Shown here piece by piece: positions 1 to 8,118 of a DNA stretch of 47,793 bases (positions are counted from its first letter, which is position 1; each line of letters begins with the position of its first letter). Source of the stretch: an uncultured Lachnospiraceae bacterium (GTDB lineage: Bacteria > Bacillota > Clostridia > Lachnospirales > Lachnospiraceae). The position numbers and the translations under genes are program-made. The notes below the pieces were generated by a model. The model saw only the letters and a program-made list of their open reading frames with translations. It was not told the origin of the DNA and did not search any database. Where the stretch lies: assembly GCA_902802515.1 (NCBI GenBank), contig CADCMM010000024.1, forward strand, positions 1 to 47,793. The letters run 5' to 3'.

Positions 1-36
1 TTTACGGTTCGCATTCCTTTGAAGTATGTGCCCTAG
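1..36 (+). CDS. C-terminal tail of a probable sensor histidine kinase (partial)
   Basis: Frame 1 reads eleven residues, FTVRIPLKYVP, then a TAG stop at 34-36; the gene begins before the window. A tail of the form FTVRIPL is typical of the last beta strand of the HATPase_c domain in sensor histidine kinases. A histidine kinase just upstream of a GerMN lipoprotein and comEC would be a plausible clostridial arrangement. With only eleven residues visible, the call is an inference from the motif. Confidence 0.4.
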   Translation, partial: FTVRIPLKYVP

Positions 37-82
37 GCGGATCTGCGGCACAGCTCAAAACATGTTGTCAGGAGGCAACCAA

Positions 83-1249
83 ATGGCAGGAAAAAAGAAA
101 TATGTGCTGTTCTTTCTTCTGCTAGCCCTGTGTCTGAGTGGCTGCGGAATGAGTAGTAATAAGAAAGATAGCAGAATATTCACAATTTATTATACGAATT
201 TGTCCGGGACAAGGCTGGAAGAAAAGAACTATACGCCTAAGTCCGATACGTTTGACGGCATTCTGGAAGAACTTTTGTACGAATATGAGTATCCGGGATA
301 CGGCGATGTAGCCAGTGCCCTGCCCACGGGAGTCAGCATCGATGGCTATACCATGGGAGTAGATGATCTGCAGGTGGATTTTTCAGCCACTTATCTGGGG
401 CTTTCCAATGTCCAGGAGGTGCTGCTCAGGGCAAGCCTTGTAAAGACTCTGGTGCAGATACCCGGTGTGCTGCGGGTACGCTTTACCGTGGACGGTCAGC
501 CATTGACAGACAATGATGGCAGAGAGGTGGCTGCCATGGATGAAGATACCTTTATCGATTCCAAAGAAGGCGGTATTAATTCGTATCATTATGTTACACT
601 GAATCTTTACTTCTCTAATCCTACCGGTGACAAGGTGGTGAAGGAGATGCGAAATGTATATTATTCCAGCAATCTGATCATGGAGAAAGTGATCGTGGAG
701 CAGATTATCCGGGGCCCGGTGAATGAGAAGCTGCTGCCCGTAGTGGATCCTGGGGTCTTGATCAAAAATGTTCAGATTTCCGGGGATGTATGCATCATTG
801 ATCTGGACAGCCGGTTTAACATTACGCTGAATGATACTGACGTGGAACCGGAGACTTGCCTGTATGCATTTGTCAATGCCATCTGTGATGCCTGCGATGT
901 GAAAGGGGTAAGGTTTAAGATTGAGGGCGACTCCGATGTGAGATTCCGGGGTCAGGTAAGCCTGGATCAGATTTTTGAGCGCAATCCGGATATTATAGAG
1001 GCGTCCGGGGCGGCAGAACCGCTGGGAGAAGTCATCCTGGATGAAGAGGGTATGGAGACAGAGACAGTTGACAGAGATCCGGCGCAGGGAACGGCGGACA
1101 ATGAGAATTTGGATACGGAGTCTCATACTTCGTCAGAGATTTTGGAGAATGAGACAGATGAAGAGAACGCCGGGGGCAGCAGCTCCGGTTCGAAAGTAAA
1201 CAATAGCGGAGTGGGCATAGATCCTGCTCTGGTGGAGGACAATCCATGA
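83..1249 (+). CDS. GerMN-domain lipoprotein
   Basis: A 388-residue exported lipoprotein. The start at 83 is chosen because AGGAGG lies just upstream (70-75) and because it gives a compact signal peptide, KKK followed by a Leu/Phe-rich core, ending in the lipobox LSGC with the lipidated Cys at residue 21; an upstream in-frame ATG at 26 would bury this signal. Two GerMN-type modules are visible, roughly residues 60-150 and 200-310. The second begins with the characteristic VEQIIRGP stretch. The last 70 residues are acidic and Ser/Asn/Gly-rich, probably disordered. GerMN domains occur in the spore germination protein GerM and in envelope-associated lipoproteins, and the exact role here is unknown. 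The stop overlaps the comEC start (ATGA at 1246-1249), so the two are translationally coupled. Confidence 0.82.
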   Translation: MAGKKKYVLFFLLLALCLSGCGMSSNKKDSRIFTIYYTNLSGTRLEEKNYTPKSDTFDGILEELLYEYEYPGYGDVASALPTGVSIDGYTMGVDDLQVDFSATYLGLSNVQEVLLRASLVKTLVQIPGVLRVRFTVDGQPLTDNDGREVAAMDEDTFIDSKEGGINSYHYVTLNLYFSNPTGDKVVKEMRNVYYSSNLIMEKVIVEQIIRGPVNEKLLPVVDPGVLIKNVQISGDVCIIDLDSRFNITLNDTDVEPETCLYAFVNAICDACDVKGVRFKIEGDSDVRFRGQVSLDQIFERNPDIIEASGAAEPLGEVILDEEGMETETVDRDPAQGTADNENLDTESHTSSEILENETDEENAGGSSSGSKVNNSGVGIDPALVEDNP

Positions 1250-3501
1250 TAAAACGCCCGCTATGTATCGGGGCGGTACTGTTGGTGGTTGTCTTGTTAC
1301 TCGGCAATTGGCTGGGGGTGCCAAAAGAGGCGCCCCTCTTTTCAGAGGATGTGCTGTATTCTGAAAATGGAGGAAGACAGGTACAGGTGCTGGGCCGGGT
1401 AAATAAACGGGAAATTACGGCCAGAGGAACACGGCTCTATTTAAATCAGATTTCTTTTCTTAATGACAATTCCAATTCAAAGAATATCCCATATTTAAAT
1501 GAAACTAAATACGACTGGCAAGTGCTGGTATACATGAAAAGCAATACAAAGGATTTCCCGTATATTGGCAGTAGGGTCGTTGTGGAAGGAAAATGCGAAT
1601 TGCCTGAAGCTGCTTCCAACCCGGGGCAATTTGATGCCAGGCAGTATTATCTCCTGCGAAAAGTGGCTATGTTTTTATATGATGGAATCATCCTGCAAAA
1701 AAGCGATGGCGGGCAGAGTTTTGAGAATGTTTTGACGGAGTGCCGGGAAAGACTCTGTGCATCTTATGCATCTATCTTAAACAGGGAGGACGCTGGGGTA
1801 ATATCTGCTATTACCATGGGGGAGCGGATCGGACTTTCCGGCGCGGCCAGGCGATTATATCAGGAAGGCGGTATTGCCCATATTATGGCTGTCTCTTCCC
1901 TGCATATTACGCTGGTTGGCAGAACTATTTACCGCTTATTGCGAAAGCGAAGATGGTCATTTATTTCATCGGGGATATGTTCCGCGGTCACTTTGCTGTG
2001 TTTTTGTTTGATGACCGGAATGAGCGTGTCGACAGTGCGGGCTTTTGTAATGTTTGCTCTGTGGCTGGGCAGCCAGATTGTGGGAAGAACCAGTGACACT
2101 CTTACCGGAGCAGGTCTCGCTGCAATGATCATTTTGACAGGCATGCCGGAATATCTGGAGGATTCCGCATTCCTTCTGTCGTTTAGCTGTATCTTATCTC
2201 TTCAATACCTGACGCCCTTGGTGGAACGGATTTTGCCGGTGCCGGGAAAAATCGGTAAGGCTCTGCAATCATCGGCCGCTATTCAGATTGGTACTATGCC
2301 GGTGACAATGTATTTCTTTTATCAGATTACACCCTATGCGTTTCTTGTGAATCTATTTGTATTGCCCTGCATGTCTCTGCTGATGGCGGCAGGGATGTTT
2401 GGCGGCGTGGTGGGAATGATCAGCGTTCCGGCGGGGACCATGGCTGCTGCGCCATGTCATTATTTGCTGAGATGGTTCGAACTTCTGTGTCAGTGGGAGA
2501 GGAAAATGCCGGGCGCGGTGATGATCACCGGAAGACCGGCGATATGGCAGATCGCAGCGTACTATGGCATTTTAGTCATTTTAGTATTACGGTGCTGTGT
2601 CCCGGATAAGCATGTGCGGGTTCCTCGTGGAATAAAAGGACGTATCGTTGGATGGTTTATGATATGGACGGCGGTTATTATTTTATCCTTCCGGATACGT
2701 CCACAGCTTCGTATCACGTTTCTGGATGTAGGGCAGGGGGACGGGATTTTGATTGAGTCGGGGAAATATGCTTTTATGATTGACGGCGGCAGCAGTACGG
2801 TGGACAAAGTCTGGCAGTACCGTATTGAGAATACGCTGAAATATTATGGCATTTCCTGCCTGGATGCTGCGTTTTTGTCCCATGGGGATCAGGATCATAT
2901 CAGCGGAATTAGGGAGCTTTTGGAGGATTATGAACCAAATTTGCTGGGGGAAAATATCGGTGGCATCACTCTGGAACGGCTTATTTTACCGGATACCGGC
3001 TATGAGGAGGAAAAATTGCGGGATCTGCGGGAGATGGGGGAGAAACAGAAGATTCCTACGGGCTATATCGGAGCTGGAGATCTGCTTTCTCTTTGGAAAC
3101 TGACTATAAAATGTCTGTATCCGGATGCTGAATGTGCCACCGGAGATGGCAATGAGGATTCTATGGTGCTTTATTTGGAGTATGGCGGATTTTCAGCGCT
3201 GTTTACCGGGGATCTGGAATTGGCCGGGGAACGGCAGCTCCTGGAGTTGGTCGGGCAGCGGCAGGTTACATTGCTGAAGGTAGGGCATCACGGCTCAAAG
3301 AACGCCACTTCCAGGGAATTTCTTGAAGCATTTCATCCCGAACTTGCCATTATCTCCTGCGGAAAAGATAATCAATACGGGCATCCTGCCCAGGAAGTTC
3401 TGGATCGATTATCAGAGGCAGGAACGAAAATTATTCGCACGGATCTGGAGGGAACCGTGACAGTAGTGGCTGATGCGCAGGGAAATTGGACTGTAAACTG
3501 A
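1246..3501 (+). CDS. comEC: ComEC/Rec2-type DNA internalization protein
   Basis: A 751-residue protein with the full ComEC architecture: an N-terminal membrane and OB-like region, a hydrophobic competence domain at about residues 190-440, then a metallo-beta-lactamase-fold domain from about residue 490. The last is marked by FLDVGQGDG, the metal motif SHGDQDH near residue 543 and GHHGSKNATS near 681. In competent bacteria ComEC forms the membrane channel for single-stranded DNA, and the MBL domain is thought to degrade the non-transported strand. The length is normal for the family and the gene appears intact. It overlaps the preceding lipoprotein by four bases. Presence of comEC does not prove natural competence, because no other competence genes are in view. 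Confidence 0.93.
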   Translation: MIKRPLCIGAVLLVVVLLLGNWLGVPKEAPLFSEDVLYSENGGRQVQVLGRVNKREITARGTRLYLNQISFLNDNSNSKNIPYLNETKYDWQVLVYMKSNTKDFPYIGSRVVVEGKCELPEAASNPGQFDARQYYLLRKVAMFLYDGIILQKSDGGQSFENVLTECRERLCASYASILNREDAGVISAITMGERIGLSGAARRLYQEGGIAHIMAVSSLHITLVGRTIYRLLRKRRWSFISSGICSAVTLLCFCLMTGMSVSTVRAFVMFALWLGSQIVGRTSDTLTGAGLAAMIILTGMPEYLEDSAFLLSFSCILSLQYLTPLVERILPVPGKIGKALQSSAAIQIGTMPVTMYFFYQITPYAFLVNLFVLPCMSLLMAAGMFGGVVGMISVPAGTMAAAPCHYLLRWFELLCQWERKMPGAVMITGRPAIWQIAAYYGILVILVLRCCVPDKHVRVPRGIKGRIVGWFMIWTAVIILSFRIRPQLRITFLDVGQGDGILIESGKYAFMIDGGSSTVDKVWQYRIENTLKYYGISCLDAAFLSHGDQDHISGIRELLEDYEPNLLGENIGGITLERLILPDTGYEEEKLRDLREMGEKQKIPTGYIGAGDLLSLWKLTIKCLYPDAECATGDGNEDSMVLYLEYGGFSALFTGDLELAGERQLLELVGQRQVTLLKVGHHGSKNATSREFLEAFHPELAIISCGKDNQYGHPAQEVLDRLSEAGTKIIRTDLEGTVTVVADAQGNWTVN

Positions 3502-3522
3502 AACAGATGCGCTTTGCCCATC

Positions 3523-3551
3523 TTGTAGCGATCTCCAAAATATGTTAAGAT
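3523..3551 (+). promoter_or_regulatory. Predicted SigA promoter for the dGTPase-dnaG-rpoD operon
   Basis: TTGTAG at 3523-3528 and TAAGAT at 3546-3551 are separated by 17 bases, in the gap after comEC. The position fits transcription of the dGTPase-like gene and the dnaG-rpoD genes behind it. Confidence 0.5.
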
Positions 3552-3586
3552 TAGAAAGAAAAAATTTTACAGCAGGGAGGTGCCCA

Positions 3587-4594
3587 ATGTCAATCAGAGA
3601 AGAAGCCGAACAGCGGGAGCTGGAATATTTCAGTCCGTATGCCTCATTCAGCAAAAACAGCAAAGGCCGTGACCGGTACGAGCCGCCCTGCGATGTCAGG
3701 ACCATCTACCAGCGGGATCGGGACAGGATCCTGCATAGTAAATCGTTTCGCAGATTGAAACATAAGACACAGGTATTTTTGAGTCCCCAGGGAGATCATT
3801 ACCGGACCAGGCTGACCCATACACTGGAGGTTTCTCAGTTGTCCAGAACCATTGCAAAAGCTCTGTGCCTGAATGACGATCTGGTGGACGCCATTGCCCT
3901 GGGACACGATCTGGGACATACGCCTTTTGGCCATGCAGGAGAGAGAGCGTTAAATGAAGTCTGCCCCTTCGGCTTTGCCCATTATCAGCAGAGTGTCCGG
4001 GTAGTGGAACTTTTGGAAAAAAAGGGAGAGGGACTAAACCTGACCTGGGAAGTGCGTGACGGCATCAGAAATCACAGAACCAGCGGCACGCCCCACACAC
4101 TGGAGGGACAGATCGTTCGCTACTGTGATAAGATTGCCTACATTAACCATGATATCGATGATGCCGAACGTGCCGGTATTCTTAGGGAGGAAGAAATTCC
4201 TTTGGAGTATCGTCAGGCCATCGGATATTCCATACGGGAGCGCTTAAACACGCTGATCCATGATGTGATCGGAAACAGTCAGGGCAGGGGCGAGATCCGG
4301 ATGTCGCCGGATATGGAAGCCAGTATGGCCGGACTGCGAAAATTTATGTTTGTAAATGTCTACCATAATCCTATCGCAAAGGCGGAAGAGGAGAAAGCCA
4401 TCGGAATGATCCAGAGTCTGTATGAATATTATGTAAATCATGTGGATCAGCTGCCGGAGGAATACATAGACTTGATGGATAAGCGGGGAGAACCCAAAGA
4501 GAGGATAGTCTGTGACTATATATCAGGAATGACGGACCAGTATTCCCGGCAGAAATACACGGAGCTGTTTATTCCCAAATCCTGGCAGGTCTAA
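3587..4594 (+). CDS. Deoxyguanosinetriphosphate triphosphohydrolase-like protein
   Basis: A 335-residue HD-superfamily phosphohydrolase. The start at 3587 is preferred over an upstream in-frame ATG at 3542 because GGGAGG sits seven bases before it and the protein then begins MSIREEAEQRELEYFSPYA, the usual family N terminus. Metal-binding residues are visible in TRLTHTLEVSQ near residue 78, in GHDLGHTPFGHAGE near 105 and in the later YCDKIAYINHDIDDA. Members hydrolyse dNTPs to deoxynucleosides and triphosphate and help set dNTP pools. Placement immediately upstream of the primase gene (26-base gap) suggests coordination with DNA replication. Substrate preference cannot be read from sequence. 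Confidence 0.9.
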   Translation: MSIREEAEQRELEYFSPYASFSKNSKGRDRYEPPCDVRTIYQRDRDRILHSKSFRRLKHKTQVFLSPQGDHYRTRLTHTLEVSQLSRTIAKALCLNDDLVDAIALGHDLGHTPFGHAGERALNEVCPFGFAHYQQSVRVVELLEKKGEGLNLTWEVRDGIRNHRTSGTPHTLEGQIVRYCDKIAYINHDIDDAERAGILREEEIPLEYRQAIGYSIRERLNTLIHDVIGNSQGRGEIRMSPDMEASMAGLRKFMFVNVYHNPIAKAEEEKAIGMIQSLYEYYVNHVDQLPEEYIDLMDKRGEPKERIVCDYISGMTDQYSRQKYTELFIPKSWQV

Positions 4595-4620
4595 AGGAAG
4601 ATAGAAGGAGAACAAAAGGA

Positions 4621-6387
4621 ATGTTTTATCCGGAGGAACTGGTTGAGGAAGTAAGAACGAGAAATGATATTGTGGATGTGATTTCCGGCTATGTGAAATT
4701 GCAGAGAAAGGGCAGTTCCTATTTTGGACTCTGCCCGTTTCACAATGAGAAATCTCCGTCTTTTTCTGTCAGCCCGGGAAAGCAGATGTATTACTGCTTC
4801 GGCTGCGGGGCGGGGGGGAACGTACTTACCTTTATTATGGAATATGAGAATTACAGCTTCCCTGAAGCGCTGAAACTTCTGGCGGACCGGGCAGGGGTGA
4901 AATTACCGGAACAGGAGTACTCCAAAGAAGAGAGACGGCAGCAGGATCTGCGCACCGCCATTCTGGAAGTCAATAAGACGGCGGCGAAATACTATTATTA
5001 CCAGCTTCGCACCGAGGCGGGAAAGCCTGGGATGGACTATCTGAAAAACCGTCAGCTATCGGAAGAGACCATGCAGCGCTTTGGTCTTGGGTATGCCGGG
5101 AAATACAGTGATGGACTTTACCGCTATCTGAAGCAAAAGGGTGTCAGCGATGAACTTCTGCGTCAGTCCGGGCTGATGAATGTGGATGAAAAGAGGGGCA
5201 TGTACGACAAATTCTGGAATCGTGTCATCTTCCCCATCATGGATGTAAATAACCGGGTCATCGGGTTTGGAGGACGCGTTATGGGAGACGGGAAGCCAAA
5301 GTATCTGAACTCGCCGGAAACGAAAGTGTTCGACAAGAGCCGGAATCTTTACGGGCTGAATGTGGCCAGGACTTCCCGGAAAAAATATATTATTGTGTGT
5401 GAGGGATACATGGATGTGATCTCCATGCATCAGGCGGGTTTCACCAACTCGGTGGCGTCCCTAGGAACAGCGCTGACCAGCCAGCACGCGTCGCTGCTGA
5501 AACGCTATACGCAGGAAGTCATCTTAAGCTATGACAGTGATGAAGCAGGAATAAAAGCGGCGCTGCGGGCAATTCCATTGCTGAAGGAGGCCGGACTGAC
5601 GGCCAGGGTGCTTCGGATGGCTCCGTACAAGGATCCGGATGAGTTTATCAAAACCCTGGGCACGGAGGCTTTTCAGGAACGGATCAATCAGGCTCAGAAC
5701 AGTTTCCTGTTTGAGGTGTCTATTTTGGAGACCGGGTACGATATGAAAGATCCGGAGTCCAAGACCATGTTTTTCCGGGAAGTATCCAAGAAGATTGCCG
5801 GGTTTGAGATGGAAGTAGAGCGGGAAAACTATATTGAAGCGATTGCCCAGCGATATCATACCAGCTTTGAAGGCCTGAGGAAAATGGTGCTGCGCTATCT
5901 GATGCAGGGGGAAGTGCCCTCCAGGCCGGAGGTTTTCCGGAGCCGGAAAGCTATGGAAAAAGAGGACGGACTGTTGAAGTCACAGAGGATGCTCCTTACC
6001 TGGCTGACGGAATACAAAGGGCTCTATCAAACTGTGAAAGAATGTGTGACGCCGGAGGATTTTACCACGGAGTTTTATCGTCAGGTGGCATCGCTGCTGT
6101 TTGAACAGCTGGATTTGGGAGAACTGGATCCGGCGAGGATCATAGATCATTTTACGGACGCCCAGGAACAGAAGCAGGCGGCACAGCTGTTTCACACCCA
6201 GGTTCCCGTCCAAAATGACACGGAACTAAAAAAGGCCATAAGAGAGACTGTAGGAAAAGTGATGGAGGCAGGGCTGGAACGACAGAACGCAGAACTGGAC
6301 ACCACAGATATGGCGGCTCTGCAACGGGTCATTACAGGAAAAAAACGATTACAAGAATTGGATAAACTGCATATTTCTCTGGAATAA
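4621..6387 (+). CDS. dnaG: DNA primase DnaG
   Basis: A 588-residue primase that makes RNA primers at the replication fork. The N-terminal CHC2 zinc finger is intact: Cys38, His41, Cys59 and Cys62. The catalytic core follows, then the TOPRIM domain with the CEGYMD glutamate and the SYDSDEAG aspartates. The C-terminal 150 residues are the helicase-binding domain. AGAAGGAG lies just ahead of the ATG. The gene sits between the dGTPase-like gene and rpoD, the classic macromolecular-synthesis arrangement, with a 39-base gap to rpoD. Length is typical for Firmicutes. Confidence 0.97.
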   Translation: MFYPEELVEEVRTRNDIVDVISGYVKLQRKGSSYFGLCPFHNEKSPSFSVSPGKQMYYCFGCGAGGNVLTFIMEYENYSFPEALKLLADRAGVKLPEQEYSKEERRQQDLRTAILEVNKTAAKYYYYQLRTEAGKPGMDYLKNRQLSEETMQRFGLGYAGKYSDGLYRYLKQKGVSDELLRQSGLMNVDEKRGMYDKFWNRVIFPIMDVNNRVIGFGGRVMGDGKPKYLNSPETKVFDKSRNLYGLNVARTSRKKYIIVCEGYMDVISMHQAGFTNSVASLGTALTSQHASLLKRYTQEVILSYDSDEAGIKAALRAIPLLKEAGLTARVLRMAPYKDPDEFIKTLGTEAFQERINQAQNSFLFEVSILETGYDMKDPESKTMFFREVSKKIAGFEMEVERENYIEAIAQRYHTSFEGLRKMVLRYLMQGEVPSRPEVFRSRKAMEKEDGLLKSQRMLLTWLTEYKGLYQTVKECVTPEDFTTEFYRQVASLLFEQLDLGELDPARIIDHFTDAQEQKQAAQLFHTQVPVQNDTELKKAIRETVGKVMEAGLERQNAELDTTDMAALQRVITGKKRLQELDKLHISLE

Positions 6388-6426
6388 GGTAAAACTGGTT
6401 GTAAGAGGAAATATGGAGGTATCCGC

Positions 6427-7266
6427 ATGGAATCAGAACAGCTGGAATTGCCAGTTCATATGTATTTAAAAGAAATTGGGAAAGTACCTCTGCTGACCCA
6501 GGAGGAAGAAAATGAGTTATCCAGACGGGTAAAGGAGGGGGACGCTGAGGCGGCAAGAAGGCTGGCTGAGGCAAATCTGAGGTTGGTGGTCAGTATCGCC
6601 AAGCATTACGCGGGCCGTGGAATGCTGCTTTCCGATCTGATCCAGGAGGGAAATCTGGGGCTGATGAAGGCAGTGGACAAATTCGATTATCAGAAAGGTT
6701 ACCGCTTCAGTACCTACGCTACCTGGTGGATCCGTCAGGCCATTACCAGGGCCATCGCAGATCAGGGAAGGACGATCCGCATTCCGGTACACATGGTGGA
6801 AACGGTGAACCGGTTGCGAAAGACCTCCCGGATTTTGACACAGGAACTGGGAAGAGAGCCCACTCCTGACGAGTTGGCCCAGAAACTGCAGATGCCCAAA
6901 GAACAGGTAACGGAGATTTTGCGGATCATGATGGAACCGGTATCCCTGGAAACTCCGGTGGGAGATGAGGAAGATACCCATCTGGGAGATTTTATGCCGG
7001 ATCTGGCTTTCCCGCCGCCCTCGGAGGAGGCGTCTTACCGGGTCATGCGCGCACAGCTGCTGGAGGTACTCTCTACGCTCACGGAGCGGGAACGAAAAGT
7101 GCTTGAACTGCGGTTTGGATTGGAGGATGGAGAAGTACACACTCTGGAAGAAGTGGGGGAAGAGTTTCATGTCACCAGAGAGAGAATCCGCCAGATCGAG
7201 TCAAAAGCGCTGCGGAAACTGCGCCATCCAAGCAGAAGCCGAAAACTACGGGACTATCTGGATTAG
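6427..7266 (+). CDS. rpoD: RNA polymerase sigma factor RpoD/SigA, short form
   Basis: A 279-residue sigma-70 family factor. It starts at region 1.2 ([16 protein letters not shown]) and then shows regions 2.1-2.4 ([29 protein letters not shown]), region 3, and region 4 with the helix-turn-helix [20 protein letters not shown] and the terminal [14 protein letters not shown] precedes the ATG. Conservation of the -10 and -35 reading helices and the dnaG neighbourhood point to the housekeeping factor. It lacks the acidic region 1.1 that precedes region 1.2 in most RpoD proteins of about 360-380 residues, and no in-frame upstream extension exists. It could be a second RpoD-like factor if a full-length gene lies elsewhere. 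Confidence 0.88.
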   Translation: MESEQLELPVHMYLKEIGKVPLLTQEEENELSRRVKEGDAEAARRLAEANLRLVVSIAKHYAGRGMLLSDLIQEGNLGLMKAVDKFDYQKGYRFSTYATWWIRQAITRAIADQGRTIRIPVHMVETVNRLRKTSRILTQELGREPTPDELAQKLQMPKEQVTEILRIMMEPVSLETPVGDEEDTHLGDFMPDLAFPPPSEEASYRVMRAQLLEVLSTLTERERKVLELRFGLEDGEVHTLEEVGEEFHVTRERIRQIESKALRKLRHPSRSRKLRDYLD

Positions 7267-7275
7267 GAGTGAAGA

Positions 7276-7995
7276 ATGGAATTATCGAGAAGACTGCGCG
7301 CCGTGGCAGGACTGGTCACACCGGGAAACCGGCTGGCTGACGTTGGCACTGACCACGGATACATACCAATTTATTTAATTAAAGAAAAGAAAATCCCCTC
7401 TGCCATTGCCATGGATGTAAACCGGGGACCGCTGCAGCGGGCTGTAGTACATATCTCTGAGGAGGGGCTGACCGAAAAAATTGAAACCAGATTGTCGGAC
7501 GGATTAAAGGAACTGAAACCGGGGGAAGCGGATGCTGCGGTCATTGCCGGCATGGGCGGAGCTCTGACGATCCGCATTTTGGAGGAAGGCCGGGAAGTGG
7601 CAGAGAAGATGAAGGAACTGATCCTGCAGCCTCAGTCGGAGATTGCCAGGGTAAGATATTGGCTGACTGAAAACGGGTTTTCTATAGAAGAGGAGGACAT
7701 AGTTCTGGAGGACGGAAAGTATTATCCTATGATGCGGGTGGCTTGCCATACTGGAAAGATGACCAGACAGATATCGGAACATGAGGCACTTCGGGACATT
7801 GACGCTCTGTATGGTCCGATCCTGCTGAAGAAGAAATCTTCGTGTTTAAAGGAATATTTACAGTGGGAACAGGGTATTAAAGAAAGTGTGCTTATCCAGC
7901 TTTCCAATGCTTCCGGGGAGGCAGCGCTGGCACGCAGACAGGAAGTGGAGCAGGCACTGCAGAAAAATAAGAAGGCGCAGGAGGAACTGCGTTAA
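7276..7995 (+). CDS. trmK: tRNA (adenine22-N1)-methyltransferase TrmK
   Basis: A 239-residue Rossmann-fold methyltransferase. The N terminus ELSRRLRAVAGLV followed by the SAM-binding loop LADVGTDHGYIPIYL is diagnostic of the TrmK family, which methylates N1 of A22 in the D-loop of several bacterial tRNAs. The GMGG motif near residue 93 and the LILQPQ segment are also present. The C-terminal 60 residues are charged and helical, as expected for this family. Spacing from rpoD is nine bases with a GGAG site, so it belongs to the same operon. In many Firmicutes the next gene encodes a Nif3-like protein; here it is replaced by a 123-base spacer and a nucleoside kinase. Confidence 0.93.
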   Translation: MELSRRLRAVAGLVTPGNRLADVGTDHGYIPIYLIKEKKIPSAIAMDVNRGPLQRAVVHISEEGLTEKIETRLSDGLKELKPGEADAAVIAGMGGALTIRILEEGREVAEKMKELILQPQSEIARVRYWLTENGFSIEEEDIVLEDGKYYPMMRVACHTGKMTRQISEHEALRDIDALYGPILLKKKSSCLKEYLQWEQGIKESVLIQLSNASGEAALARRQEVEQALQKNKKAQEELR

Positions 7996-8118
7996 TCGGC
8001 AAATTGCTAGTACAGCGTTTCGCAAATAACTACACCAAATCACTTGCCTTCTTTCCTGATTGCACATGTCAAAAAGCCTCAGCGTAGCCCGCTACGCCTA
8101 CGTTTAGGGGTGAATTTA
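7996..8118 (+). other. Intergenic spacer with a compact hairpin
   Basis: This spacer between trmK and the nucleoside kinase gene contains a perfect 6-bp hairpin, GCGTAG-CCCG-CTACGC, at 8082-8097. An A-run (8071-8075) on its left and TTT on its right resemble a weak terminator in either direction. The rest has no convincing ORF. An in-frame extension of the kinase to 8044 exists but lacks a ribosome binding site. Confidence 0.4.
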
